The notes beneath the pieces were generated by a model. It saw nothing but the letters and a program-made list of their open reading frames with translations. It did no database searches and was not told the origin of the DNA. A DNA stretch of 64,000 nt from NCBI RefSeq assembly GCF_006539725.1, contig NZ_BJNO01000010.1:62001-126000 (forward strand), read 5' to 3'. Position 1 is the first letter of the stretch; each line of letters opens with the position of its first letter. This stretch comes from Klebsiella terrigena. Its GTDB lineage: Bacteria > Pseudomonadota > Gammaproteobacteria > Enterobacterales > Enterobacteriaceae. This document shows positions 1-9,573 of this stretch, in pieces. The position numbers and the translations under genes were made by a program.

Positions 1-1314
1 GTAGCTCGCCAGACCAATCGATACGGCTGCGGTCATCTGGGCCGACATACCCTGTGCGTAGGTCATGCCTTTCTTACCGATTTTCTCGCCGATAGTGGTC
101 GCCACGCGGCGCCAGCCGATCATGGTGCCGATACCTAACGCCAGAGCAACCGCCATAATGATCCAGATTGGCGCGTACTCGATGGTGCTCAGCATATCGG
201 TTTTAAGCTTCTTCAGCAGACGCTTATCATCGCCATTCACTTCCGGCAGCTTCGCGACTTTGTCGGTGGTGTCGGAAATACACAGCATAATGCGGCGCAG
301 CTGGCTGCGCTGATCGAGAGTGAGCGTGTCGTAGCTTTCGATTCCGGTGAGCATCGTTTTCACGCGGCTAAGCGCGTTGACGGTGTTCGCCGGATGGCAG
401 TGGAACTCGCCCGCGGCGACCGCGCCGGCTTCCGGAGACGGAATCAGCTGGTCAACGCCGGTCGCTTTCTTCAGCAGCTCAGGACGCTGTTCGAAGAAGG
501 TTTCCACGTTATTGACCGCATCGCGGGTACGGGTGATTTCGTAGCCGGAAGCGTTCATGTTAACCACGAAACCTGCCGGCGCTACGCCGATAAGCACCAG
601 CATCACCAGGCCAATGCCCTTCTGACCGTCGTTCGCGCCGTGCGAGAATGACACGCCTATTGCTGACAGAATCAGCGCAATACGGGTCCAGAATGGCGGT
701 TTTTTCTTCCCGTCTTTCTTTTCACGTTCAGCAGGCGTCAGGTGGATACGAGCGCGTTTCTTGGTATTGCTCCAGTAGCGGCGCAGAATGAAAATCAGGC
801 CGCCAGCCACCACCAGGCCCACGATAGGCGAGACGATCAGCGAGGCGAAAATACCGATGACTTTCGGGATATTCAGCGCGTCAACCACCGAGGTGCCGGT
901 CATCAATGCATTGGTTAAACCAATCCCGATGATGGCGCCGATCAGCGTATGCGAACTGGAGGCCGGAAGACCAAAGTACCAGGTTCCGAGGTTCCAGATA
1001 ATAGCCGCCAGCAGCATGGAAAACACCATAGCGAGGCCATGTGCAGAACCCATGTTAAGCAGCAGGTCGGTCGGCAACATATGCACAATGGCATAAGCTA
1101 CGCTAAGACCACCTAACAGAACGCCGAAAAAGTTGAAGAGAGCCGCCATCGCCACAGCAAGCTGCGACCGCATTGCGCGTGTGTAGATCACAGTTGCAAC
1201 AGCGTTTGCGGTATCATGAAAACCGTTAATCGCTTCGTAAAACAGCACGAAAGCTAAAGCAAGCAATAGTAATAGCCCGGTATGTAAATCCAGACCGGCA
1301 AATAAATGTAGCAT
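1..1314 (-). CDS. pitA: PitA low-affinity inorganic phosphate transporter (3' end outside window)
   Basis: Inner-membrane symporter taking up inorganic phosphate as a metal-phosphate complex with protons. Read from the ATG at 1314 on the minus strand, the frame stays open to base 1, giving 438 codons of a protein usually about 499 residues, so the C-terminal end lies outside the window. The start [15 protein letters not shown] and the duplicated PiT signature ([11 protein letters not shown] near residues 31-41, and [12 protein letters not shown] in the second half) identify the family. Hydrophobic segments alternate with a long cytoplasmic loop around residues 200-380. The gene is divergent from yhiN, as in E. 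coli. The 230-bp gap between them is AT-rich and must hold both promoters; it contains two small hairpins (1483-1499 and about 1516-1530) of unknown role. Confidence 0.96.
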   Translation of the reverse strand, partial: MLHLFAGLDLHTGLLLLLALAFVLFYEAINGFHDTANAVATVIYTRAMRSQLAVAMAALFNFFGVLLGGLSVAYAIVHMLPTDLLLNMGSAHGLAMVFSMLLAAIIWNLGTWYFGLPASSSHTLIGAIIGIGLTNALMTGTSVVDALNIPKVIGIFASLIVSPIVGLVVAGGLIFILRRYWSNTKKRARIHLTPAEREKKDGKKKPPFWTRIALILSAIGVSFSHGANDGQKGIGLVMLVLIGVAPAGFVVNMNASGYEITRTRDAVNNVETFFEQRPELLKKATGVDQLIPSPEAGAVAAGEFHCHPANTVNALSRVKTMLTGIESYDTLTLDQRSQLRRIMLCISDTTDKVAKLPEVNGDDKRLLKKLKTDMLSTIEYAPIWIIMAVALALGIGTMIGWRRVATTIGEKIGKKGMTYAQGMSAQMTAAVSIGLASY

Positions 1315-1544
1315 AGGACGTTACGCCATTTTGAGGACATGAACGCGGCGCATTATCAGTGACTTTAGCGGCGCGGGCAAAGTGAAATATAGACTTTTTT
1401 TGATTTCCTTGCTCTTCAGGTACGATGCGCTTGGGAGTAATCCTATATATTTCAATGATGTAAATAAATACTTAATTTTTCGCGCTGGTGCGACCAGCGT
1501 GAAATATTTACAATTCCCGACAATCGGGACATGAGGAAAGCAGT

Positions 1545-2738
1545 GTGGAAAGGTTTGATGCCATTGTAATTGGCGCCGGAGCGGCGGGAATGTTTTGTGC
1601 AGCACAGGCGGGCCAGGCGGGGCTGCGCGTGCTGCTGCTGGATAATGGCAAAAAGCCGGGCCGTAAAATCCTGATGTCCGGCGGCGGGCGCTGCAATTTT
1701 ACCAATATGTATATCGAGCCGGCGGCCTATCTCAGCCAGAACCCGCATTTTTGCAAGTCGGCGCTGGCGCGCTACACCCAGTGGGATTTTATCGAGCTGG
1801 TGGGTAAACACGGCATCGCCTGGCATGAGAAGACGCTCGGCCAGCTGTTCTGCGACGACTCTGCCGAACAGGTGGTCAACCTGCTGCTGGCCGAATGTGA
1901 AAAGGGCGGCGTGCAGCTCCGCCTGCGCACGGAGATCCTGAGCGTCGAGCGCGACGACGCGGGCTTCACCCTGCAGCTTAACGGCGAAACGGTGGCGGCG
2001 AACAGGCTGGTGGTCGCCTCCGGCGGCCTGTCGATGCCGGGCCTTGGCGCGTCGCCGTTCGGCTACAAGCTGGCCGAACAGTTTGGCCTGACGGTGCTGC
2101 CGACCCGCGCCGGACTGGTGCCTTTTACCCTGCATAAACCGCTGCTCGAGCAGCTGCAGGTGCTCTCCGGCGTGTCGGTGCCATCGACCATTACCGCCGA
2201 GAACGGCACGGTTTTCCGCGAGAATCTGCTGTTTACCCATCGCGGGCTTTCCGGTCCGGCGGTGCTGCAAATTTCCAGCTACTGGCAGTCGGGAGAATTC
2301 GTCAGCATCAATCTGCTGCCGGACTGCAGTCTCGACGACTTCCTCAACCAGCAGCGGGCAGAGCATCCGAATCAAAGCCTGAAAAATACCCTCGCCATGC
2401 AGCTGCCGAAGCGTCTGGTCGAGTGCCTGCAGCAGCTGGGGCAGATCCCGGACGTCACGCTCAAGCAGCTCAACCTCCGCGAGCAGGAGGCGCTGGTGGA
2501 GACGCTGACCGCCTGGCGCGTGCAGCCCAACGGCACCGAGGGCTATCGGACGGCGGAGGTGACCCTCGGCGGCGTGGACACCAACGAACTCTCCTCCCGC
2601 ACGATGGAAGCGCGGAAAGTGCCCGGGCTCTATTTTATCGGCGAAGTGATGGACGTCACCGGCTGGCTCGGCGGCTATAACTTCCAGTGGGCGTGGTCCA
2701 GCGCCTGGGCCTGCGCACTGGCGCTGTCGGAGGCGTAA
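1545..2738 (+). CDS. yhiN: YhiN, HI0933-family FAD-dependent oxidoreductase
   Basis: Predicted cytosolic flavoprotein of the HI0933/BaiN family. Substrate in enterobacteria is not established. The product is 397 aa. A dinucleotide-binding GAGAAG motif lies at residues 10-15, followed by the family motif GRKILMSGGGRCNFTN. The C-terminus has GLYFIGEVMDVTGWLGGYN, typical of the FAD-contacting end. The start is GTG: a good ribosome binding site (GAGGAAAG) lies just upstream and the sequence MERFDAIVIG matches the E. coli protein start. Full length compared with E. coli (about 400 aa). It converges with mgtE across a strong inverted repeat. Confidence 0.95.
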   Translation: MERFDAIVIGAGAAGMFCAAQAGQAGLRVLLLDNGKKPGRKILMSGGGRCNFTNMYIEPAAYLSQNPHFCKSALARYTQWDFIELVGKHGIAWHEKTLGQLFCDDSAEQVVNLLLAECEKGGVQLRLRTEILSVERDDAGFTLQLNGETVAANRLVVASGGLSMPGLGASPFGYKLAEQFGLTVLPTRAGLVPFTLHKPLLEQLQVLSGVSVPSTITAENGTVFRENLLFTHRGLSGPAVLQISSYWQSGEFVSINLLPDCSLDDFLNQQRAEHPNQSLKNTLAMQLPKRLVECLQQLGQIPDVTLKQLNLREQEALVETLTAWRVQPNGTEGYRTAEVTLGGVDTNELSSRTMEARKVPGLYFIGEVMDVTGWLGGYNFQWAWSSAWACALALSEA

Positions 2739-2741
2739 GAT

Positions 2742-2774
2742 GAGGTCAGCCTCCCGCTGCGGAAGGCTGACCTC
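2742..2774. terminator. Bidirectional hairpin between yhiN and mgtE
   Basis: A perfect 11-bp inverted repeat (GAGGTCAGCCT at 2742-2752 and its complement at 2764-2774, 11-nt loop) lies 3 bp after the yhiN stop and 7 bp after the mgtE stop. The position between convergent genes suggests a shared terminator. Neither side has a clean T-run, so intrinsic termination is not certain. Confidence 0.6.
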
Positions 2775-2780
2775 TGGCCG

Positions 2781-3794
2781 TCAGTTCAGACCCAGAAAAT
2801 ACTGGGCGATTTTGAAGTAGATGATAAGCCCGGTGCCGTCGATCAGCGTGGCGATAAACGGCGCGGAGACCACAGCCGGGTCGATACCGACGCGCTTGAG
2901 CACCATCGGGATCACCGACGATACCAGCGCGCTCCACAGCGTAATACACACCAGCGTCAGGCTGACGATCAGCGTGATTTCCATCCCGATGCCCATCATC
3001 CAGGCGCGCAGGCATCCCGCCAGCCCGAGCGTGAGGGCGATCAGCAGCGACGTTGAGACCTCTTTGCGGATAACCCGTCCCATATCGCGCAGCCGCACTT
3101 CGCCCAGCGCCATGGAGCGCACCAGCGTGGAGGTGATCTGCGTGCCGCTGTTGCCGCCGGTGCCGATCAGCAGCGGGATAAAGAAGGCCAGCGCAATGGC
3201 CGACTCCAGCGCCTCTTCAAAGTGCTGGATAACGCTGCTGGTGTAGGCTTCGGCGACGAACAGCAGCAGCAGCCAGACCGAACGCTTCTTCCACAGCGTC
3301 CACGGGCTTATCTCCAGATAGGGCTTCTCCAGCGGCAGCGTCGCGCCCTGCAGATGCGCGTCTTCGGTGACCTCATCTTCCAGCAGATGGGCGATCTCCT
3401 TCTCCATCAGGCAGCCCACCAGCTCGCCTTTTTCGACCACCGGCACCAGGTTGAGCCCGCGTTCGCCCAGTTCGGCCACCACCTGCTGGCGCTCATCATC
3501 GGGCTTTACGCGGAACAGGCAGCTGTCCATTAAGTAGCGAATGGGCTGCGTGGTATCGCTCTCCTGCAGCAGTTTTTTAATCGACAGGCTGCCGCGCAGC
3601 TTCCTGCCGGCGACGACGAAAACCTGGCCTGGGATATCGTCGCTGGTGAGCTGCGAGACAAAGCGCTCCCGCGCTTCATGAACGCTGAGCTGCTCCGGCA
3701 GCGTAATAAAGTCGGTACGCATGTACTGGGCGATGGCATCGCCGTCGAAGGCGGCGTTAGTCGGATGGGTGGCGCAGTGTTGGATGGATGACAT
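2781..3794 (-). CDS. mgtE: MgtE-family magnesium transporter
   Basis: Mg2+ channel/transporter of the MgtE family, acting in the inner membrane as a homodimer. With the start chosen at 3794 (MSSIQHCATH) the protein is 337 aa. The N-terminal half has the regulatory domain with two CBS motifs (around residues 40-150). The C-terminal half has five hydrophobic segments, with the conserved pore stretch PLLIGTGGNSGTQ near residue 210 and GIDPAVVSAPFIATLIDGTG near the end. A longer reading from 3836 is possible but would run through an RBS-like hairpin. Upstream lies an M-box riboswitch, so expression should rise when Mg2+ is low. E. coli K-12 has no mgtE here, so this is an accessory gene between yhiN and the nik operon. 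Confidence 0.93.
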   Translation of the reverse strand: MSSIQHCATHPTNAAFDGDAIAQYMRTDFITLPEQLSVHEARERFVSQLTSDDIPGQVFVVAGRKLRGSLSIKKLLQESDTTQPIRYLMDSCLFRVKPDDERQQVVAELGERGLNLVPVVEKGELVGCLMEKEIAHLLEDEVTEDAHLQGATLPLEKPYLEISPWTLWKKRSVWLLLLFVAEAYTSSVIQHFEEALESAIALAFFIPLLIGTGGNSGTQITSTLVRSMALGEVRLRDMGRVIRKEVSTSLLIALTLGLAGCLRAWMMGIGMEITLIVSLTLVCITLWSALVSSVIPMVLKRVGIDPAVVSAPFIATLIDGTGLIIYFKIAQYFLGLN

Positions 3795-3803
3795 GGTGTA
3801 ATT

Positions 3804-3828
3804 CCCTATAAAAAAATCACTCATAGGG
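3804..3828 (-). promoter_or_regulatory. Hairpin covering the mgtE ribosome binding site
   Basis: On the transcribed strand CCCTAT (3828-3823) can pair with ATAGGG (3809-3804); the latter is the core of the AGGGAA ribosome binding site 9-10 nt before the mgtE ATG. The 13-nt loop carries a run of seven T. This looks like the expression platform of the upstream M-box, acting on translation. That role is inferred. Confidence 0.5.
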
Positions 3829-3854
3829 GCGAACAAGACAGGATGAGCACAGGC

Positions 3855-4030
3855 AGATCCCTACGTCCTGGTTTTAGCACTGCACAACGTATCTGTCCGG
3901 CGTCAGTGCCGTCAGAAGTTACCTTGGCAACACCTTGATTCGATGGATGCCTGTATTTCCCTGAGTGGTCTCTCTCGATACCAGCAGGGCGGTAACTTAT
4001 ATTTGTGCAGGAGCCTCGCCATAACGAGAT
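3855..4030 (-). ncRNA. M-box (ykoK leader) Mg2+ riboswitch
   Basis: The minus-strand leader of mgtE contains the conserved M-box elements in order: GTTATGGCGAGGCTCCTG at the 5' end (about 4024-4006), TACCGCCC, a GAGAGAC loop, ACTCAGGG, ATCGAATCAAGGTGTTGCC, and the 3' strand GTGCTAAAACCAGGACGTAG (about 3880-3861). M-box RNAs bind several Mg2+ ions and switch off Mg2+ transporter genes when Mg2+ is plentiful, which fits the downstream mgtE. Boundaries are estimated from motif positions. Confidence 0.85.
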
Positions 4031-4091
4031 CGTTAAATGAGGCGCCATTATTCACGAAAAGAGATAGTTAACCAGGTTGATAATTCAATAT

Positions 4092-4142
4092 GTTTATCAA
4101 CTGTTGATAAACGGCGGCGGTTTTGTTTACCGATCCGCCGTT
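4092..4142. repeat. Two adjacent inverted repeats between nikR and the mgtE leader
   Basis: GTTTATCAA (4092-4100) and its perfect complement at 4104-4112 form a 9-bp stem with a 3-nt loop. AACGGCGG (4110-4117) and CCGCCGTT (4135-4142) form a second stem that shares two bases with the first. The second is placed to be the nik operon terminator (nikR stops at 4164 on the minus strand), although no T-run follows. The first lies where the mgtE promoter is expected and could be an operator. Confidence 0.45.
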
Positions 4143-4163
4143 GCGTTCCCGCCGAACGCGAGG

Positions 4164-4580
4164 CTAGGAGTGGGCGTGCTCCTCTTCCGCGGTCAGGCAG
4201 TGCAAATGCCCGTGACGCACGCCGCGCTGGGCAATCACCTCATCGGCGAAGTGCTGCACTTCGCCCATTTCCCCTTTCAGTACCGCAATCTCGAGGCAGT
4301 CATCGTGGCTGATGTGCACATGCAGCGTGGCGACGGAGAGATCGTGATGATGGTGCTGGGTGGCAATCAGCCGGCTCGCCAGCTCGCGCTTCTCGTGCTC
4401 GTACACGTAGGAGAGCACCGCGTAGCCGCGCTGTTCGCTCTTTTGCGCGTGTTCATGCATCAGGGTATTGCGCAAAATATCGCGCACCGCTTCCGAGCGG
4501 TTGTTATAGCCCCGCTGTTCGCTGAGCGCATCAAGGGTGGCGAGAAGCTCATCATCAAGGGTCAGGGTTACGCGCTGCAT
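4164..4580 (-). CDS. nikR: NikR nickel-responsive transcriptional repressor
   Basis: Ribbon-helix-helix repressor that binds the nik promoter when nickel is abundant. The protein is 138 aa. Residues 1-45 ([28 protein letters not shown]) form the DNA-binding domain. The C-terminal ACT-like domain has the nickel ligands in [20 protein letters not shown] (His, His, His, Cys). It ends in EEEHAHS, a few residues longer than the 133-aa E. coli protein. The gene overlaps the end of nikE by 13 bp and is the last gene of the operon it controls. Its perfect operator lies upstream of nikA. Confidence 0.97.
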   Translation of the reverse strand: MQRVTLTLDDELLATLDALSEQRGYNNRSEAVRDILRNTLMHEHAQKSEQRGYAVLSYVYEHEKRELASRLIATQHHHHDLSVATLHVHISHDDCLEIAVLKGEMGEVQHFADEVIAQRGVRHGHLHCLTAEEEHAHS

Positions 4581-5359
4581 GGCTGTTTCTCTTTGGTCAG
4601 GGAGGCTGGAAAAGCGGGAAGTACCGCGCGCTGTAGCGCCCGACCCGCGGTGGACTGAAGACGCAGCGGTGAGCTTATCTCCGTCGTTTCAACAATTTGC
4701 CCGCTCTCCATCACCATCACCCGCTGGCAAAAGCGTTCCACCAGCCGCAGGTCATGGGTGATAAACAGGCAGGCGGTAGAAAACTGGACCTGCAGACGCT
4801 TGAGGAGGGCAACGATCTCCGCCTGCAGCACGAGATCCAGATTCGACACCGCCTCATCAAGGATCAGCAGCTGCGGCCGCACCACCAGCGCCCGGGCCAG
4901 GCACACGCGCTGGAGCTGGCCGCCGCTGAGCTGCAGCGGGCGCTTGTGGAGCAGGTCAGCGCAGAGATCGACCGCCTGCAGCATCGCCTTCACCTGCGCC
5001 GTGCGCTCATCGCGGGAGTAGCGGAACAGGTGGCGCAGCGGTTCGCTGATAATCTCCAGCACCGTTTTACGCGGATTCACCGCGCTCAGCGGGTCCTGAA
5101 AAACCAGCTGGATATCGCGGCGAAAGGTGCGCAGAGCCTCGTCCTTCAGGGCTGGGAGCGGGGTATCGCGCCAGGCGATAACGCCGCAATCGGGTGATTC
5201 CAGCCCCACCAGCATGCGCGCGAGGGTGCTTTTGCCGCAGCCGCTGCGCCCGAGCAGGGCCACCGTCTCCCCCGGCGCGATGCTGAGGTTGATCTGCTGC
5301 AGCACCGCCGGGTGATGCGGGTAATCGTGGCTGACGCCAGTGACGTTAAGTAAATTCAC
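4568..5359 (-). CDS. nikE: NikE nickel ABC importer ATPase
   Basis: Second ATP-binding subunit of the NikABCDE nickel importer, cytosolic face of the inner membrane. 263 aa. Walker [16 protein letters not shown] is near residues 36-50, the ABC signature LSGGQLQR near 145, and Walker [13 protein letters not shown] near 165, followed by the switch histidine in FITHDL. Length matches E. coli NikE (268 aa) within a few residues. It overlaps nikD by 4 bp (ATGA), so translation is probably coupled. Confidence 0.96.
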   Translation of the reverse strand: MNLLNVTGVSHDYPHHPAVLQQINLSIAPGETVALLGRSGCGKSTLARMLVGLESPDCGVIAWRDTPLPALKDEALRTFRRDIQLVFQDPLSAVNPRKTVLEIISEPLRHLFRYSRDERTAQVKAMLQAVDLCADLLHKRPLQLSGGQLQRVCLARALVVRPQLLILDEAVSNLDLVLQAEIVALLKRLQVQFSTACLFITHDLRLVERFCQRVMVMESGQIVETTEISSPLRLQSTAGRALQRAVLPAFPASLTKEKQPCSA

Positions 5360-6120
5360 GCTCTGCTCTCCATTCCATACAGCGCCAGGTGCGCCGCCAG
5401 CAGCCGTCGGCTGACCGGATGCCGCGGGGCGCTGAACAGGGTTGCCACGTCGCAGCGCTCGACGATACGACCCTCGTCCATCACCGCGACCTCGTGCGCC
5501 AGCCGTGCCACCACGCCCATATCGTGCGTGATCAGCAGCAGGCCCTGGCCGCGGCTGGTGACGATCTCCTCCAGCAGGTCAAGAATGCGCGCCTGGGCGA
5601 CGGCATCGAGGTCGGTGGTGGGCTCATCGGCAAAGATAAACGGCGCCTCGCTCAGCACGGCCAGGGCAATCATCATCCGCTGCAGCATGCCGCCGCTCAT
5701 CTCGAAGGGGTAGCGCCTGAGCAGCTGGGTCGGGTTCTCCAGCCCCACCGCCTGCAGGGCGGCGATAAATGCCGACTCATCCGGCGGCCGGCCGACGGCG
5801 CGGCAGGTTTCCCTGGCGTGAGCCGCCATGGTGTGCAGCGGGTTAAAGGCGCTGCGAGGATTCTGCATGATGGTGGCGACGGTGGCGCCGCGTAGCTGCC
5901 TGCCGTGGACCGGTATTCCGTCGAGCAGGATGCGCCCGGCGCTCTGCCTGACACCGGGCGGCAGAACCTCAAGGGCCGCGGCGCAGGTCAGCGATTTTCC
6001 GCAGCCGCTGCTGCCGAGCAGCGCCAGCACCCGGCCGCGCCGGAGCGTCAGCGACAGATCGTGGACCAGCGGCCGCTCGGCGTGGAGGGTGAACTGCTCG
6101 AGTTCGATCTTCTGTGGCAT
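5356..6120 (-). CDS. nikD: NikD nickel ABC importer ATPase
   Basis: First ATPase subunit of the nickel importer. 254 aa, same length as E. coli NikD. Walker [16 protein letters not shown], signature MSGGMLQR, Walker [13 protein letters not shown] and the switch histidine in LLITHDM are intact. It belongs to the OppD/DppD group of dipeptide/nickel ATPases. Its start touches the end of nikC. Confidence 0.96.
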   Translation of the reverse strand: MPQKIELEQFTLHAERPLVHDLSLTLRRGRVLALLGSSGCGKSLTCAAALEVLPPGVRQSAGRILLDGIPVHGRQLRGATVATIMQNPRSAFNPLHTMAAHARETCRAVGRPPDESAFIAALQAVGLENPTQLLRRYPFEMSGGMLQRMMIALAVLSEAPFIFADEPTTDLDAVAQARILDLLEEIVTSRGQGLLLITHDMGVVARLAHEVAVMDEGRIVERCDVATLFSAPRHPVSRRLLAAHLALYGMESRA

Positions 6121-6953
6121 CAGTGGCTATGCTCCGCGATCAGGTGAGGATCGAGACGATCGCGCAGCGCGTCGCCCACCAGGTTAAAGGCCATCACGCT
6201 GATAAACAGCGCCAGGCCCGGCCACAGCATCTGCAGCGGCTGGGTCCAGATATACTGGCGCGCGTCGTTAATCATCACTCCCCACTCGGCGGTTGGCGCG
6301 CTGACGCCGAGGCCAAGGAACGACATTCCGGCGACGTGCAGCATCATATGGCCGATATCGAGGGTGGCGAGCACCAGCAGCGACGGCACCACCGCCCCCG
6401 CCAGATGATCGACAAAAACGCGGACATGCCCCGCCCCGCAAAGCCGGGAGGCGAGCACAAACTCGCGCTGGCGTAGCGAAATCGTCAGGCTGCGCACCAT
6501 CCGTGCGTACCATGCCCAGTGCGACAGGGCGATGGCGATAATCACGTTAGTCAGCCCGGTACCCAGTACGCCCACCATGAAAAACGACAGGATAGAGGTC
6601 GGGAAGGTCATAAACATATCGGCAACCCGCATGGTGAGCTGATCGACCCGGCCGCCCATCAGCCCGGCGCAGCCGCCGATGACCAGCCCCAGCGCCAGCA
6701 CCAGCAGCAGGCAGGCCAGCACCGCGCCGAGAGAAACTCGCGTGGCGGCCAGCAGGCGGGAAAAAATATCGCGTCCCAGATGATCGGTTCCCAGCCAGTG
6801 CCGGGCGTCCGGCGAGAGCAGGCGTGACGGTAAATCAACGGCCTGCGGGTCGTAGGGCAGCCACCACTGGACGGTGAGGGCGATCAGCACCAGCAGGATA
6901 ATGGCGATCAGCGCCAGGCGAACCGGCCAGCGGGCAGAAAGAAAAAGGTTCAC
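6120..6953 (-). CDS. nikC: NikC nickel ABC importer permease
   Basis: Inner-membrane permease that pairs with NikB. 277 aa. A first transmembrane helix (about residues 12-32) is followed by the periplasmic loop with [15 protein letters not shown] typical of DppC/NikC proteins. The permease EAA-like segment is around residues 180-200 ([18 protein letters not shown]). Its start overlaps the nikB stop by 4 bp. Confidence 0.96.
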   Translation of the reverse strand: MNLFLSARWPVRLALIAIILLVLIALTVQWWLPYDPQAVDLPSRLLSPDARHWLGTDHLGRDIFSRLLAATRVSLGAVLACLLLVLALGLVIGGCAGLMGGRVDQLTMRVADMFMTFPTSILSFFMVGVLGTGLTNVIIAIALSHWAWYARMVRSLTISLRQREFVLASRLCGAGHVRVFVDHLAGAVVPSLLVLATLDIGHMMLHVAGMSFLGLGVSAPTAEWGVMINDARQYIWTQPLQMLWPGLALFISVMAFNLVGDALRDRLDPHLIAEHSH

Positions 6954-7894
6954 GGGCGCGCTCCTTCATGGCGGCGAATACGCGGGTCCAGCGCGGCGTT
7001 GAGCAGGTCAACCGTCAGGTTGCAGAGCGCAAACACCACCACCATCACCAGCGTGAAGCACTGGATAACCGGGTAGTCGCGGTTAAAGATGGCCGACACC
7101 GCGTAGCGCCCGATGCCCGGCCAGGCAAAGATATTTTCGATAATCATCGTGCCGCCAATCAGCTCGGCAATATGCATCCCGATAGCGGTCACCACGGGCA
7201 GCGAGGCGTTGCGCAGGATATGGCGTCGTTCGGTTTGCCTGTCGCTCAGCCCGCGCAGCCGCGCCCAGGTGACGTGGCGCTGGCCGGCAACCTCCAGCAT
7301 GCTGGCGCGCAGCAGGCGGGCGTTAATGGCCAGCGACATCAGGGCTATCGACGCTGCGGGCAGAATAAGGTGTCGCCAGCCGCCGTAGCCCAGCGCCGGC
7401 AGCCACTGCAAATAGACCGAAAAAAGCATCACCAGCAGGAAGGCGAGCCAGAAGTTGGGCATCGAAACGCCGAGAAAGGCGATCGCCCGCACGATGAAAT
7501 CCGCCGGGCGGTCGCGATGGCGGGCGGCCCAAATCCCCAGCGGCACGGAGGTCAGCAGGATAATAACCAGCGCCGCGCCCGCCAGTTGCAGCGTGGCGGG
7601 CAGGAAGTGCATCACGTCGTCGAGCACCGGCCGCTGGGTGGCGAAGGAGAGGCCAAAATCGAGATGCAGCGCCTTCCACAGCCAGCTGGCGTACTGGGCG
7701 ACGAGCGGCTGATCAAGTCCGAGCATCGCGCGGGTGGAGGCCACCATCTCCGGCGTCGGCGGAAGATTTGACAGGCGCAGATAGTCCAGCGCCGGGTCGC
7801 CGGTGCCAAGACGCAGCATGAGAAAGATAATGACCGAGGCGGCGAGAATCATCGGTATCAGCAGCAGGATGCGCCGCAGTACGTAGCGCCGCAT
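6950..7894 (-). CDS. nikB: NikB nickel ABC importer permease
   Basis: Inner-membrane permease of the nickel importer, DppB family. 314 aa, as in E. coli. The start [20 protein letters not shown] gives the usual first helix. Later features are the [15 protein letters not shown] loop and the C-terminal [20 protein letters not shown] segment. nikA and nikB overlap by one base (TGATG), so the two are almost certainly translationally coupled. Confidence 0.96.
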   Translation of the reverse strand: MRRYVLRRILLLIPMILAASVIIFLMLRLGTGDPALDYLRLSNLPPTPEMVASTRAMLGLDQPLVAQYASWLWKALHLDFGLSFATQRPVLDDVMHFLPATLQLAGAALVIILLTSVPLGIWAARHRDRPADFIVRAIAFLGVSMPNFWLAFLLVMLFSVYLQWLPALGYGGWRHLILPAASIALMSLAINARLLRASMLEVAGQRHVTWARLRGLSDRQTERRHILRNASLPVVTAIGMHIAELIGGTMIIENIFAWPGIGRYAVSAIFNRDYPVIQCFTLVMVVVFALCNLTVDLLNAALDPRIRRHEGARP

Positions 7895-9474
7895 CAGGGT
7901 TGCTCCGGCCGGATCTGTTCGAACGGAATCTCAGCGGCGATGGCAGCGTAGGGGATCGTACCGAGCTCGGGTTTTGCCACCACCATCATCGAGACGTAGC
8001 TGATGGGCAGATAGACCGCATCGTTGTGCAGGCGGGTCAGGATGTCGCGATACAGCGCCTGGCGCTGGGTTTCGTCGGTGGTCGTCAGCACCTTGCCAAT
8101 CTGCTGGTCGATAAGCGCCTTATCGGCTAACCCCTGCTGGGCCTGATAGTCGGCGTGAGAGGGGACGCGCATTGAGCTCATAAAGGCGTGTGGATCGTAC
8201 GGCGCGCCCCAGGTACGGTTAAAAATCATGCCGAAGCGCCCGTCGCGCTGGCGGGCATAAATGCTGCTCTCTTCTTCGCCGTTCAGCACGACATCGACGC
8301 CAACCTGGCGCATATCGGCCTGCATAATTTCCGCCATGGATTTGCTCAGAGCGTCGGTGCCGATAAACGACATCTCGATGCGCAGCGGCTGGCCATTTTT
8401 CTGGCGGATATGCTCGCCCGCGGGCTTCAGCCAGCCGGCGTTCTCCAGCAGGGCGTTAGCCTGCTGCGGATCGTAGCGGCGCGGGGTCAGTCCGATATTG
8501 GCATAGGGGACCGAAGGGGCGAACAGCGTATCGGCGACCTGCTGGGTGCCGTACAGCGCGTTGTCGATCAGCGACTTTTTGTTGACCGCATAGTTGAGCG
8601 CTTCCCGCACCGCCAGCTCATTGGTGGGCGCTTTGGCAGAGTTAAGCGCCAGCATCACCGTTTCGACGGGCTGAGAAAGCTGGGTGCGCCAGGCCGGGTT
8701 GTGGCTGAAACGCGCGAAGGTATCCAGCGGCAGCAGGCCCTCGTTGCCGTAGAGCAGATCGATATCGCCGGTTTCAAAGGCGACGGCGCGGGTCATCGGG
8801 TCCGGGATCACCTTCACGGTCACCTGGTCAATCGCCGGTTTTTCGCCCCAGTAGCGTGGGTTACGCGCCAGCACGTCAAACTGGTTGAGCTTCGTGGTTT
8901 TCAGCACCCATGGCCCGGTGCCGATGGGCGCCTTAATGCCGTGAACGGTGCCGCCGTCAACAAACTGTGACGGGGCGATAAAGCGGAACGGACGCGGCAG
9001 CGCCAGCTCCTGCAGAAAAGGGTAGTAGGCGCTTTTCAGGGTAATTTGCAGCTGGGTATCGCTCAGCGCCCTGACATCGCTAATCTGATTGGTCAGCTCG
9101 AGCCAGGCGTGGCGCTGCCTGTTCGCCAGCACCGCCTGAAAATTGGCTACCGCCGCCTGGGCGTTAAACGGCTCGCCGTTAGAGAACTGCACGTCACTGC
9201 GCAGGGTAAACAGCCAGACCTTGCCGTCCGCGGAATGGGTCCAGCGGCTCGCCAGCCACGGCTTGACCGAGCCATCCTGCTGATATTTGACCAGCGGCTC
9301 GTAGACCATGCTTTGGGCGAACATCTGGTTGGGCGTATAGAGGTGGGGATTCAGGGGGCCGACGTTTACCGGCCAGGCGGTGACTAATTCACGCGCGGCG
9401 GCGCCGGTTAGCAGAGGCAGACAGAGGCAAACCGCCGTCAGAAGGGGGCGGAAGAGGGTGCGGAGGATCGACAA
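7894..9474 (-). CDS. nikA: NikA periplasmic nickel-binding protein
   Basis: Periplasmic solute-binding protein that captures nickel as an organic (histidine-type) complex and delivers it to NikBC. 526 aa, compared with 524 in E. coli. The signal peptide covers about residues 1-27, with cleavage expected near GAAARE. The SBP family 5 fold is seen throughout, for example [19 protein letters not shown] and [10 protein letters not shown]. The loop [11 protein letters not shown] carries the histidine equivalent to the metal-complex ligand in E. coli NikA. It is the first gene of the nik operon. Confidence 0.97.
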   Translation of the reverse strand: MSILRTLFRPLLTAVCLCLPLLTGAAARELVTAWPVNVGPLNPHLYTPNQMFAQSMVYEPLVKYQQDGSVKPWLASRWTHSADGKVWLFTLRSDVQFSNGEPFNAQAAVANFQAVLANRQRHAWLELTNQISDVRALSDTQLQITLKSAYYPFLQELALPRPFRFIAPSQFVDGGTVHGIKAPIGTGPWVLKTTKLNQFDVLARNPRYWGEKPAIDQVTVKVIPDPMTRAVAFETGDIDLLYGNEGLLPLDTFARFSHNPAWRTQLSQPVETVMLALNSAKAPTNELAVREALNYAVNKKSLIDNALYGTQQVADTLFAPSVPYANIGLTPRRYDPQQANALLENAGWLKPAGEHIRQKNGQPLRIEMSFIGTDALSKSMAEIMQADMRQVGVDVVLNGEEESSIYARQRDGRFGMIFNRTWGAPYDPHAFMSSMRVPSHADYQAQQGLADKALIDQQIGKVLTTTDETQRQALYRDILTRLHNDAVYLPISYVSMMVVAKPELGTIPYAAIAAEIPFEQIRPEQP

Positions 9475-9499
9475 GGCGTTAATCTCAGTGAGCAGAAAA

Positions 9500-9527
9500 G
9501 TATGATGATTTTAATAATTCATCATAC
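9500..9527 (-). promoter_or_regulatory. NikR operator of the nik operon
   Basis: GTATGA (9500-9505), 16 intervening bases, then TCATAC (9522-9527): an exact match to the NikR operator consensus GTATGA-N16-TCATAC. It lies 26 bp before the nikA start codon and so should overlap the promoter or the transcription start. Confidence 0.93.
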
Positions 9528-9573
9528 TTTAGGAGTAACTCAGATCAATCAATGGCCCGATAGTATAAGAAAA

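Noticed and set aside
9530-9560. FNR site upstream of nikA
   Set aside because: Only one convincing TTGAT half-site (on the minus strand) is present; the partner half is poor, so anaerobic control cannot be claimed from sequence.
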